Part shown: piece by piece, positions 1 to 10,000 of the stretch
How positions within the stretch are numbered: position 1 is the first letter of the stretch
Layout: every line of letters starts with the position of its first letter
Assembly: GCA_033807695.1 (NCBI GenBank)
Contig: CM066306.1
Location: 930,001 to 994,000, forward strand
Reading direction: 5' to 3'
DNA: 64,000 nucleotides
From: Daedaleopsis sinensis
Lineage: Eukaryota > Basidiomycota > Agaricomycetes > Polyporales > Polyporaceae
The notes under the pieces: generated by a model
Told to the model about the DNA's origin: nothing
Databases searched by the model: none
What the model saw: only the letters and a program-made list of their open reading frames with translations
Position numbers and translations under genes: made by a program

Positions 1-475
1 GCTCGCGATATCGCTGCCCACTGATGAATGTGTGTGCCCTCCAGATTGTCCCCCTCTTGTCATGAGGCGTCCTCCATCATAGACGACGTCCTCCTGTATA
101 TGTTCCCCTCTGCTCAATGTCTCGTTTCTTGCTCGACCCACTCATCCACAACACTCCTTACCACCTGCTGTCGTTTCTGGTAGCACACGTCGTCTTTGTC
201 CTGGTCGTCTCGTCCCGATGCGTCTCGGTCCTCATCACAATGCGGCCTGTACTTGTAGGAGTCCCTGCGTCCCCAGTGTACTGCTTGTCCCGTTCCTTCT
301 CCGTTGTCTCGTGTCCCCACATAGCTCGTTGTGGGTGGGTGTGTCATTACGCTTTGTCGTTGTATCAAATCCGTGATTCGTATGATCTGTGTGTGATGTC
401 CTTGTGCAGTCCCAGGACTGTTGGACAACGAGTGACTGTGTAATTTGGCACGAGTTTGCCGTTCTTCTATTAGGG
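1..475 (+). repeat. Duplicate of the RRM gene 3' flank
   Basis: This stretch aligns at roughly 93% by eye with 42710-43218, the region just downstream of the glycine-rich RRM gene stop codon. Identity is nearly continuous to about position 350 and becomes gappy toward 475. It implies that a second copy of the RRM gene, or of its 3' end, lies just left of the window. An open frame from 117 is shared by both copies, but the base differences include about five amino-acid changes against three silent ones plus a 3-base indel, so I do not call it a gene. Confidence 0.8.
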
Positions 476-1724
476 ATGGGCAGCGCCCGCTCGGCAGCTA
501 CGCGATGTCCAGGAGTACTTATCTCCTCTTTTTTTTTAGCCAGAGTGGGTGGTGAGACGGGAGCGGGAATGACATGAGATAACTTGAATGGTAAGCCGCA
601 GCGCGGGGCATGCCAGTGGGGGCTAGGAAGAGAGACATATGTATGTTAAGAGCAGAGCTACTCAGAAGTGGGCGGAGTGTCCTCAAATGTGAACACAGTA
701 GGGTTGGCTTGTGTACTCTGGTGGTTAAGACTTGGATGGCGCCGGGCCCATCGCATTGCTGGACACTTTGTATCCGCAGTCAGGAGAGCGCCTAGCCCTG
801 TGGCGCTCTACCACATGACCGTGTCCTGATGCGTAACCGCTCGCTGTCCTCGGGCTTGAAACACCGTCCTCCTGACTCTGGCCTTCCGTCCCTCCGCCGA
901 TGGTCTTTAACCAATCGCTTGGGTTCCTTGGAGTGCTCTAGATCCTAGTACTGATTGACTGGCTGAAGGCAGAATGGGGCTAACCCTCTTGTCACGATCG
1001 TCCTCGCTAGCCGCTGGTCCTTGATCGAGCCACCCATCGCTAGTGACTTGTCACGGAGGCACTTAGCTGCTGTGCTCGGTCCTTCGAAGTCGCTTGCCTT
1101 CCATGTGACGTCCATTGTCCCCCGTCAAAGGTGACCTTCTGAAGGGTGCAATGATGTGCCCCCTAGCGGTGCCAGCTCTGATTTTCACGCCATTGCCAAT
1201 ACCGACAATGTCTACAACACGCCCACTACAAAGCTCCAGCCTTTGCCATACTACCTCATCCGCACGAGCATACACTCTTCGACATTCGACATGCAGACAT
1301 TGTAGTAGGCCAGCAAGTGCCCGTCCGATGCCTACGACTCACATTTGACAGAGCCTGGATGTCCTCCTTCCACCTCGGCTGTAGAGGACCCTAGCTGCCC
1401 CTCCATTACATGTTCGTGCTATAGCCATTCCCTTCCTCCAATGTCAATGTGCAGAGGTGGTAGTAGACAAGTGCACCTTTCCTTGGAGACTGCTCCTTCC
1501 ACGGCTACATGTGGTAGCTTCTCCGAGTCCCCTTTCCTTCGACATCTCCCACCAGTAGCCCAGAGGCTAGATGCTTTGACCTGGACAACTATGTCAACAT
1601 GCACGGATGAGCACTGGACATCTCTCAGCCCCGAAATCACGCAGGAAGGGCAACTATTCGCGCCCTTCAAAAGGTCCTCTTTGGTGGAAGTTAGATGATG
1701 TTGCTCGGAGCAAGCACCTATGCG
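476..1724. other. No supported gene; diverged inverted repeat inside
   Basis: No open frame here resembles a known protein or has a convincing splice structure. Two segments, about 1108-1185 and about 1640-1700, are recognisable as inverted copies of each other (roughly 70% identity over about 45 bases by eye). They may be arms of an old foldback or decayed transposon. The segment ends at the LINE target duplication starting at 1725. Confidence 0.4.
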
Positions 1725-3844
1725 ACAAGTCACTAGACCCTTCTTGTTCTGCTACCACCACCATCCGGATATTTACCCACGCTCCAGCCTTACAGGGGAG
1801 GCTGTTAGCGTGCGGCATACCTGGCTCTCTGGTGCTATATAGCTAGTTTACATACTCCTAGTCTACATTCTGGCGACCATGACAAAAAACAGACAACCCT
1901 GGAGGGCGACTCCAGCGAACGACACAACACAACAACTGCGGCAGCACTTAGACACCGGTGCCAGCTCAGCACCGACACCGGCTCGTGCGATGGCGGGAAC
2001 GACGGCAACAGTGAAGATGCAGTATCAGCTCTTTCGGGAAGCAGAAGAGCATCTCCCCGACCTCGATACATCCCTCGACTTTCTGCGCAAGCGAACACTG
2101 GTCCCGGAGAGCGATGACACACTCTCGGATGCGTCACTGGTCACCAGCCTCCTCCACCTCGCATTCTCTGTGCCGACCGCTGACCTAGCAAGGAAGAGCC
2201 TCATCGCCTTCGCCCATCTGGCAAAGGCCATAGCCTACAAGAAGCTGAATGGAACTCTTGTCGCGACGATTGCCGAGCGGATCGAAACCCAACTGACGCT
2301 CCGCCTGGACGCGCACACCAAGAAGGTCGAGCAGGAAGTATCGTCCGGAGCAGAAGGGATGGATGTGGTGAGGAGAGCGATGATGGAGTGCTCGGGACAG
2401 CTGGCGGAAGCAAGGAAAGGGCTTGAGGCAGCGATGGAGGCTCTGGCAGGAGCTCGAGAGGAACTACAGACATTGCAGGGCTCTCAAGACGCCCCAGGTG
2501 CGCCCCCTCCCCCCTCCCAAATTACGTTAGACTCCGCTCCCGCCCGAACATGTCGGGCGGTGGACCTTGCAGATCTACTCTAGCAACAACTGCTGGTGTG
2601 AGGGGCCGCCATCACGGACACGAGCGGGTCCAGGCTGTCGGACCGCAAGGCACTGGAGCGGGCACGTCAGGCGATCAACATCATGGCTGGCGAAGGGCTC
2701 ACGGCGCCGAAAGACGCGGCTATCGACTCTGCAAAAGTACAGCGGCACGGCAACGTCATTTTCATGCTCATGACCCGCGACATGGCCCGCTGGCTTCTCA
2801 GACCACACGTCAATACCTCCTTCACCAGAAAAATGGGCAGCAGCGCCAAGATCATCGAACACACGTATGAGTTAGTAGCAGAATTCGTCCCGGTGGAGTT
2901 TAACCCGGACGACATGGAGACGCTCCGCGAGGTTGAACGTGCACATGGTCTTCAAGACGGCGCCATCGTTCGCGCCGGATGGATCAAGCTTATCGAGAAA
3001 CGCTACGTGGGCCAGCGCACTGCCTACTTGAAACTGATATTTACCTGCGTTGACCAGGCTAACCATGCTCTCAAGGGCCTCATGCTCGCAGGACGCAGAG
3101 TAATAGTGTGGCGAGATATCAAGGAGCCAGCGAGATGCCTCAACTGCCAGGCCTACGACGGCCATCTGGCCAGGGAGTGTCCGTGCCGACACCCGGTTTG
3201 TGTAGTCTGCACCAGACACCACCCCACCAATCAGTGCATGATCAAAGAACCCGCTGATGAGCCTCAGGACCAGCTAGGCCCCGGAAACACCACGCAGCCC
3301 ATCACTATTCGCGCCCGTCAGTCAATTCACGCAGTATGAAGACGAGCGGCTTCACAAGGAAGGCGAGCGACTACCGAAGGAGCGAGTACGGAGACATGCC
3401 ATTCCGAGGGACGAAGGAGCCGATGCCGAGCTGCCGGCGGCTGACCGAGGTCGCCAGAGCTCTAGCCAGGACAGAGGAGGCGATCGATCGAGGGTCTGGT
3501 CTAGGCGACCGCCACGGAGTCCAGCAATTGGTACGAAGGTCGTCAGAAGAGGCACGGAAGACAAGGGAATGAGGGGGACGGCCTTCCGAGGCCTATGAAG
3601 ACGCGCGGATGGGCTTCAGACGCGATCACGTGGTGACGCGCCGCAAGACTAAGCGCTCTCGTGACCGCGGATGCAAGTCGAGCGGCGACGTGATAGGCTC
3701 GGTGCAAACACCTACCTAACCACCGGAGTGCGCCGTAGGGGTTCAGGAGAGGAGGATCGCGACGTGAGCGTGGGAGGAGCAGGGTTTCCTATGATTGGAC
3801 GATTGGTATGCTAGTTGTAGTTTATTTGGCGACGATTTGTACAG

Positions 3845-3851
3845 TATATAA
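3845..3851 (+). promoter_or_regulatory. LTR TATA box, gypsy A
   Basis: TATATAA lies about 315 bp before the LTR end, with transcription expected near 3870-3880. The motif is repeated in the 3' LTR and in both LTRs of copy B. The start site is inferred. Confidence 0.7.
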
Positions 3852-3934
3852 GCCAGCGGGATTGCAGCCCAGCAAAGCAGCGCAGTAGCTCCAGAGATCG
3901 AGTCCGAGCCCAAGAATCATCTAGTCGACACTCA

Positions 3935-4022
3935 ATTGAAGACCGTTCGTCTTCAATCTCCTCTTGCAGACTAGCCTCACCCACGGAAGTTGCTTGACTT
4001 CCATCTGAAGTTGCTCAACTTC
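3935..4022 (+). promoter_or_regulatory. Three consecutive leader hairpins in the LTR
   Basis: Stem 1 pairs 3935-3943 with 3949-3957 (9 bp, 5-base loop). Stem 2 pairs 3985-3990 with 3997-4002. Stem 3 pairs about 4007-4012 with 4017-4022. All arms use GAAG/CTTC-type sequence. In copy B the first stem is retained although its loop changes. Possible roles in packaging, dimerisation or translation are inference. Confidence 0.5.
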
Positions 4023-4163
4023 CTTGTCTATCGTCGACGGGCTACGTGAAGAAGAGCGACTACACCGGGAACCTGTCCTCCACCTCGCACCCTACTAGGT
4101 AGCTGATCTCGTGCTCGTTTGGGTGTGTGTTTCGCCCAGCGACCCAGAGTTACCCCATCATTC

Positions 4164-4181
4164 TGGAGCCCACCGCGAGGG
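4164..4181 (+). promoter_or_regulatory. Primer binding site, gypsy A
   Basis: TGG plus about 14 bases (tggagcccaccgcgagg) begins 3 bases after the LTR and is identical in copy B at 26727. It is complementary to a tRNA 3' end finishing GGGCUCCA. I cannot name the tRNA from memory. Confidence 0.6.
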
Positions 4182-4594
4182 GTACAAGAACAGTCTCCAC
4201 CGGTTCCGGCTCAAGAATCCCACGTTTGCGGCCGACGCGGAGCGAACGTATCCGTCGCCTCCATCGACAAACCGAACAGGCTTTAGAGGAAATCGAAGCA
4301 GAAGACCCCGAGAGAGCAGAGCAGATCACTACCGTTATCGAGAACAACTTCGCGGTTTTCGCAGACTCTCCGCTTACCGAACTAGAGGACGCTTCCGAAG
4401 ACGAGCAGGAGGACATTGAAGTTCCGGACCATCCGTTCCTGACTTCAGAATCAATTAGTAACCCAAGACCTACGCTATCACATACCGCAGGGGCCTTCAA
4501 CCTACCTAGGAACCCCCTTCCTTCCCTGCTAGCCTACGCCGCTCAAATATTACCTACGGCTCTACCACCCGTAGTACCACCAACAATCCATTCA

Positions 4595-7009
4595 ATGGCT
4601 AGCGCAGATCTATCGAAACTACCGTTGCGTACGGAAAGGAGTGCGCCCCAATTCGATGAGGAATCCAAGGACACCATCGAGCGGTACTTTGACGACCTTG
4701 CCCGACTCCTAAAGAAGCATAGCATCACTGATGAACAAGCTTGCAAGGCGGCGGCGGTCGACTACATACCAGCGGGAGTCGCCAAGCGATGGAAGTCCCT
4801 GCCGACGTTCTCGGACACCCAGAAGACGTATGAAGAATTCAAGACGGAGGTTCTATCCTTCTACCTCGGGACGGATGCCCAGTACACCTGGACACTGCGA
4901 GAATACAATGAAGTCATCGGGGAAGCCGTACGTACGGGGATATCCAGCCTCGAAACCTACATGAAGTTCTACGGCAAATTCTATCCCATCTACCGGTACT
5001 TGCATGCGAAGACCGAACCAGAGCTAACGGAGCGCGACGCGTCGACAGCCTTGCTACGGCTAGTTCCTATGCAGTACACAATGGCGGTATCCGCGCGGTT
5101 AGCACACCAGGTGCCTGCAAAACACAAAGAAGAAGCTTACACGGTCGCGCAAGTTCATGAAGCAATTTCCTATTGTCTGGCGGACGGAGGCCCGTTCGGC
5201 GGGATCGGAAGTTGGTCAACTGCGACGTCCGGTAACCTCGCTCGAGTCAATCCTCCGGCTCCAGCCATGGCCTCCACGGTTACGGTGAAAACTGAGCCGG
5301 ATCTATCGGCCTTCAAGCGGGAAATGATCTCCATGATGAGTTCGACCATGCGCGACTTCGTGAGCCAGCAGAGGATGCAAGCCACGCAACCGCCGCAACA
5401 AGGGGAACAATACCCTCCACCACCACAACCTCCCCAGGGAAGGTACCAGCAGCAGCAAGGGGGCCTATACGGACGTAATCCACCCGCTAACGACGAATGC
5501 ATCTACTGTGGCCTACCGGGATGTCGGTTGAAGACGTGCCCGAAAGTCGCAGAGGACATGACGGCGGGACTCATCCGGAAGGACGTATACGACAAAATCA
5601 TCCTACCAGGAGGCGGTGTGATCCCTCGTAGTCTGCCAGGGAACTGTATGCGCGATAGAGTCAATGCTTGGCACGAAAAGAACCCAAACCAACGAGCGCG
5701 AGGAACCATGAGCAAAATCTATCAGTTCGAGATGCAGGAAGACGAGCGTACCTTGGAAGAGGAGTTAGAAGTCCTCATGCACAAGGCAAACATGGTTAAA
5801 GAGCGCATGAACACTCGCTCGGGACGGCAGGTTTTTGATGGAGTCGAGCTAGAGACGCGGCCTCGACGTATTACGCGCAACTCGGAGAAAGGGAGGGACG
5901 ACACGCGGGCAGGGACGCCCGTGCGTGATCAGCCGCCTCACCAGCCGACGAGAGAGAAGGGGAAGGAGAAGGAGAAGCACGTTACCTGGGACACGAGGGC
6001 AAAAGAGCCTGAAGAGACCTTCCATCCTTATGCGCCGACTGTGGTACCCAGAGGCCAGGAACTGCCGAAGAAGGACGAACTACCGGTCAGAAGGACCGCA
6101 GCGATCATCAACCCGACCGCGGAAGAAAGAGTCTTCAACCGAAGCTTCGGAGACAGCCAGAGTATCACAGTGTCACCAGCCGAGCTACTCAGTATTTCTC
6201 CAGGACTCAGGAAGCGAGTGCATGAGGCCACAGCTCTCAGGCGAACGCAAGTCAGAGACGAGCAACTGCAGGAAGTGACCAACCGGGAAGGCGAGCGGCC
6301 TCGGAACAAGGTACTAGTGACCGAAGTCGCTGAAGACGAAGATTTCCCGGAAGACAACCTCCAGACAGCAGGAAGTTCATCCTCAGGGTCCGGAAGGCCG
6401 ACACTTGGATCCTTTGCATTCGTAGACCTAGACTATGAAGGCAGCGAGAACGAGGACGAAGAGCCAAAGTCGCACAATGCACCGTATGTAGCTCCGGGAC
6501 AAGGCTATCCTGCGAGCAGTCGGCGGAAGTCAACCATCGTAGCCTCGGAATCGGAGAAGCTGAGGTCGCTGTTCACCTGGGTAGCTCGAACGGACACGCC
6601 GACAGAGTGTACACTCGACGATGGGTCCCAGATCGTCGGTATAAACGACCAAATCGCTTATGCGTTGAAGATCCCCTACGATCCTACCAAGCGAAGGAGG
6701 ATGATCAGCGCAAATGGGACGGTCGACATGACACTCGGTCTAGCAAAGAACGTGCCTGTGGAATTAGGTGGCGGGATCGTGGTCTACCTCCAGATGCATG
6801 TTGTGAAGGCAGCGCCTTACCAGATCCTCCTAGGAAGGCCGTTCATGACGGTGATGCGTGCGAGGTCGAGCAACTCTATGGATGGCCAATTGTCAATTAC
6901 CGTCACTTGCCCTAACTCGAACCGCGAATTGACGCTACCGACCTACGCGCATGGAGACTCTCCGGGTTATGGACTCAGAGTCGAGGGTTTTCGGGCTTCG
7001 AGGATCTGA
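4595..7009 (+). CDS. gag: Gag-protease polyprotein, gypsy A
   Basis: The protein is 804 aa from the first ATG. The N-terminal half has the capsid-like retrotransposon gag domain (roughly residues 15-250). A Gln/Pro-rich linker follows, then a nucleocapsid-type knuckle near residues 300-315 (CIYCGLPGCRLKTC, with Cys where His is usual) and an acidic spacer. A retropepsin-like aspartic protease closes it, with the active-site variant LDDGSQ near residue 673 and a downstream ILLGRPF motif. Gag forms the particle and the protease matures it. The frame is also open upstream to 4103, through the primer site and into the LTR, but has no ATG there, so a longer non-ATG-initiated form is possible. The stop TGA (7007-7009) overlaps the pol ATG. 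Copy B has the same structure. Confidence 0.9.
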   Translation: MASADLSKLPLRTERSAPQFDEESKDTIERYFDDLARLLKKHSITDEQACKAAAVDYIPAGVAKRWKSLPTFSDTQKTYEEFKTEVLSFYLGTDAQYTWTLREYNEVIGEAVRTGISSLETYMKFYGKFYPIYRYLHAKTEPELTERDASTALLRLVPMQYTMAVSARLAHQVPAKHKEEAYTVAQVHEAISYCLADGGPFGGIGSWSTATSGNLARVNPPAPAMASTVTVKTEPDLSAFKREMISMMSSTMRDFVSQQRMQATQPPQQGEQYPPPPQPPQGRYQQQQGGLYGRNPPANDECIYCGLPGCRLKTCPKVAEDMTAGLIRKDVYDKIILPGGGVIPRSLPGNCMRDRVNAWHEKNPNQRARGTMSKIYQFEMQEDERTLEEELEVLMHKANMVKERMNTRSGRQVFDGVELETRPRRITRNSEKGRDDTRAGTPVRDQPPHQPTREKGKEKEKHVTWDTRAKEPEETFHPYAPTVVPRGQELPKKDELPVRRTAAIINPTAEERVFNRSFGDSQSITVSPAELLSISPGLRKRVHEATALRRTQVRDEQLQEVTNREGERPRNKVLVTEVAEDEDFPEDNLQTAGSSSSGSGRPTLGSFAFVDLDYEGSENEDEEPKSHNAPYVAPGQGYPASSRRKSTIVASESEKLRSLFTWVARTDTPTECTLDDGSQIVGINDQIAYALKIPYDPTKRRRMISANGTVDMTLGLAKNVPVELGGGIVVYLQMHVVKAAPYQILLGRPFMTVMRARSSNSMDGQLSITVTCPNSNRELTLPTYAHGDSPGYGLRVEGFRASRI

Positions 7010-7011
7010 TG
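7007..7011 (+). promoter_or_regulatory. TGATG stop/start overlap between gag and pol
   Basis: The gag stop TGA and the pol start ATG share one base, and pol is in the -1 frame relative to gag. Copy B has the same five bases at 29570-29574. The arrangement suits termination-reinitiation of translation. A -1 frameshift upstream is the alternative. Confidence 0.7.
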
Positions 7012-10000
7012 AACAGTCAGGGAGAGGTCGCTCTCGTCCTCGACTATGACGCAAGAACGGGTCAAGTTTTCACGACGGCGTACAAGGACTTAGAAAACCT
7101 AGAAAATTCCACAATTCAGTCAGCATATCTATCGGCCTGTGACGACTCCGAGACAAAGCAGAAAATCAAAACCATGTTCTCGAAAGTACCGATCCAGGAA
7201 TCGGAAGGGGATAGAATGCGGAGCCGACAACCACATCGCAAAGTCGACCGAGCCCTCTTCCGAGGACGAGCACTCCCAGTATACGCTACGAAAACCAGAG
7301 GCAGAAGAGCAGTCAGAATCCGGTCTAGGTCCAGCGAAGCAGCAAGAGCGAGCGAGAAAACCGAGCCGAGCGAGCAAGAACAAGAGGCGGAAGGCGAGCA
7401 ACTTCCAGAAGACGACGAGCGGCAAGCAGCCACCGAGGACCCCGAGAGCGTACGCAGCTACGTGAAATCGAAGAAGAAGTACAAGCCAGTGGATAAGAAA
7501 GTACGACCAGTGATTGGGGAGCTTCCCAAGCAGTACAGAATTGTACGGGAGATAATCGGCGACCCTCTCGAAGGGATGAAGCCGCTTAACCTCAATCCAA
7601 AGCCTTTTGAACCAACTGGGCGGTACACAGCTGAACGACGCGAGAAGCTCCACAAAGTCAATGCTCACCTATCGGAAGAAGAGCTAGCTTTGCTAGACGA
7701 CATGATGTGCAAACAGGAGCAGGGATTCGCTTGGGAAGACAGCGAGCGTGGCCACTTCAGGACGGACATGTTCCCACCAGTGAAGTTTGCGGTTGTGCCT
7801 CACACTCCGTGGATTGAAACGAATTTCCCCATTCCACCCGGAACCTACCGACAAATCTGTGAGATCATGAAGAAGAAAATAGAATCAGGCGTATACGAAC
7901 CCTCAAATGCGTCTTACCGATCCAGGTGGTTCTGTGTGCTGAAGAAGGACGGGAGTCTGAGGATCGTCCATAGTCTGGAGCCGCTCAACAGAGTCTCTAT
8001 TCAACACAGCGGTGTACCACCGATACCCGACCACATGGCGGAACGCTTTGCAGGGCGTGCGTGCGGGACGACCTTGGATCTATACGTTGGATACGACGAG
8101 AGGATCCTGGACGAAGAATCGCGCGACCTCACGACCTTCCAAACGCCTTTCGGAGCCATGCGACTGACGACGCTACCAATGGGATGGACAAATTCAGTAC
8201 CCATCTTCCACGACGACGTGACCTACATATTGCAGCCTGAAATTCCGGATACGACGATTCCCTACATCGACGACGTACCTGTCATTGGACCGGAGTCTTC
8301 CTACGAACGGGAAGATGGTTCTTTCGAGTGTATGAAGGGGAATCCAGGCATCAGGAGGTACATCTGGGAGCACATGCAAGACGTCAACAGGATTGTACAG
8401 CGGATGAAACATGCGGGAGGTACCTTCTCGGGCAAGAAGTTCGTCTGCGCGGCGCGCGACTTCGTAGCGGTGGGACATCGATGCACACCGGAAGGCCGTC
8501 TTCCAGAGAGAGGTTGCGTGGATGCGGTACTCAAATGGGGACCGTGTAAAAATGTTTCCGAAGTACGGTCGTTCCTGGGAACGGTAGGCGTTGGGAGGAT
8601 CTTCATCAAGAACTTCGGGAAGAAGGCCGCGCCATTAGTCAAGCTCACGCGGAAGGACGTACCGTTCGAATGGGGAGAGGAACAGGACAAGGCCATGGAG
8701 GATCTAAAGACAGCATTAGTGGAATCCCCGGCCTTGAAGTCGATCAACTACGAGTCGAAGGCCCCGGTAATTCTAGCGGTGGACACCTCTTATATCGCGG
8801 TCGGCTACCAGCTGTGTCAAGAGGATCCGGAAGACCCGCGGAAACGATACTACAACCGCTTTGGATCCATTACCTTGAACGAAAGGGAAGCCAGATTCTC
8901 GCAACCGAAGCTCGAGCTATATGGTCTGTACCGAGCATTGAAGGCGCTCCGCTTTTGGCTGGTCGGTGTACGGAACCTAATAGTAGAGATGGATGCGACA
9001 TCCACGAAAGCCATGATCCAGAATCCGGATGTCGCGCCGAATGCAGTCATGAATAGGTGGATCATTAGCATCAATATGTTCCACTTCGAAATGCGGCACG
9101 TACCTGGGATCTCCCATGGACCGGACGGTCTCAGCCGACGACCTGCGCAGCCTGAAGACGAACCAGAAGAAGCAGACAACGGAGAATTCGATGACTGGGT
9201 GGACAACATGTACGGCTTTACACACCTCATAAATCCACCTCCACACTTGGGAGACGCTCCTCTACAACACGAGGTTAAGCGGAAAACGAGCAACTTCGAG
9301 ACGGAAGCGATGGGCTTCAGTGCGCTCATGCAGCAGACAAGCGGGACGGCGGGCAAGCTACCGGACATTCCAGAAATTGACTATGCAATCGTACCACGCA
9401 CGGAGGTTGCCCAGAAGTTTGACCACAGAATAGCGAACATCTACGAATTTCTGTGCACCAAGAGAAGACCGAAGCTGGTTCAGAAGGAGCTCGATGCGTT
9501 CGTCAAATACGCAGGACAATTCTTCGTGAAGGATGGCCGACTATGGAAGATAGCGAAGAACGGGAACCACAGGAGAGTACTACCCCCAGAACTACGAGCG
9601 AAGGCATTCGTGAGCATGCACGACTTCATAGGACACAGAGGCGTACAGGCGACAATCTCCTTCGTGGCCGAACGGTTCTGGTGGCCAGAAATGAAGGCGG
9701 ATGTGGCCTGGTATGTGAGAAGCTGCCACCAATGTCAAATTCGACAAACTACGCGGATCTACATACCACCTTCAGTTTCCTATCCTGCGGCGCCGTTCGT
9801 ACGAGTTCACGTCGACTCTATGGACATGCCTGGCTCGTACAAGCACTTCTTCCATGCGAGGTGTGCAACCACAAGTTATGCTGAAGGACGGGCAAGTACA
9901 GTCCAAACAGCGAAGGCGGTCGGCGACTGGATCTACCAAGACCTGCTGTGCAGATGGGGAGCACTGTCCGAGATCGTTTCAGACAACGGAAGTCCATGGG

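Larger units (their letters stand above)
3255..4160 (+). repeat. Gypsy A 5' LTR
   Basis: This 906 bp direct repeat starts TGATG and ends CATCA. It carries the TATA box at 3845 and the transcribed leader with three hairpins. It differs from the LTRs of copy B at about twenty sites, including one 1-base indel near 3957, so A and B come from distinct parents. Confidence 0.95.

Noticed and set aside
117..443. Open frame shared by both copies of the duplicated RRM flank (also 42825-43124)
   Set aside because: Between copies there are about five amino-acid changes against three silent ones plus an indel, with no signal of coding constraint. It lies in a 3' flank.
4127..4594. Reading gag from a GTG at 4127 as the true start
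   Set aside because: It is not an ATG. The first in-frame ATG is 4595. The upstream extension is reported as a possibility, not as the annotated start.
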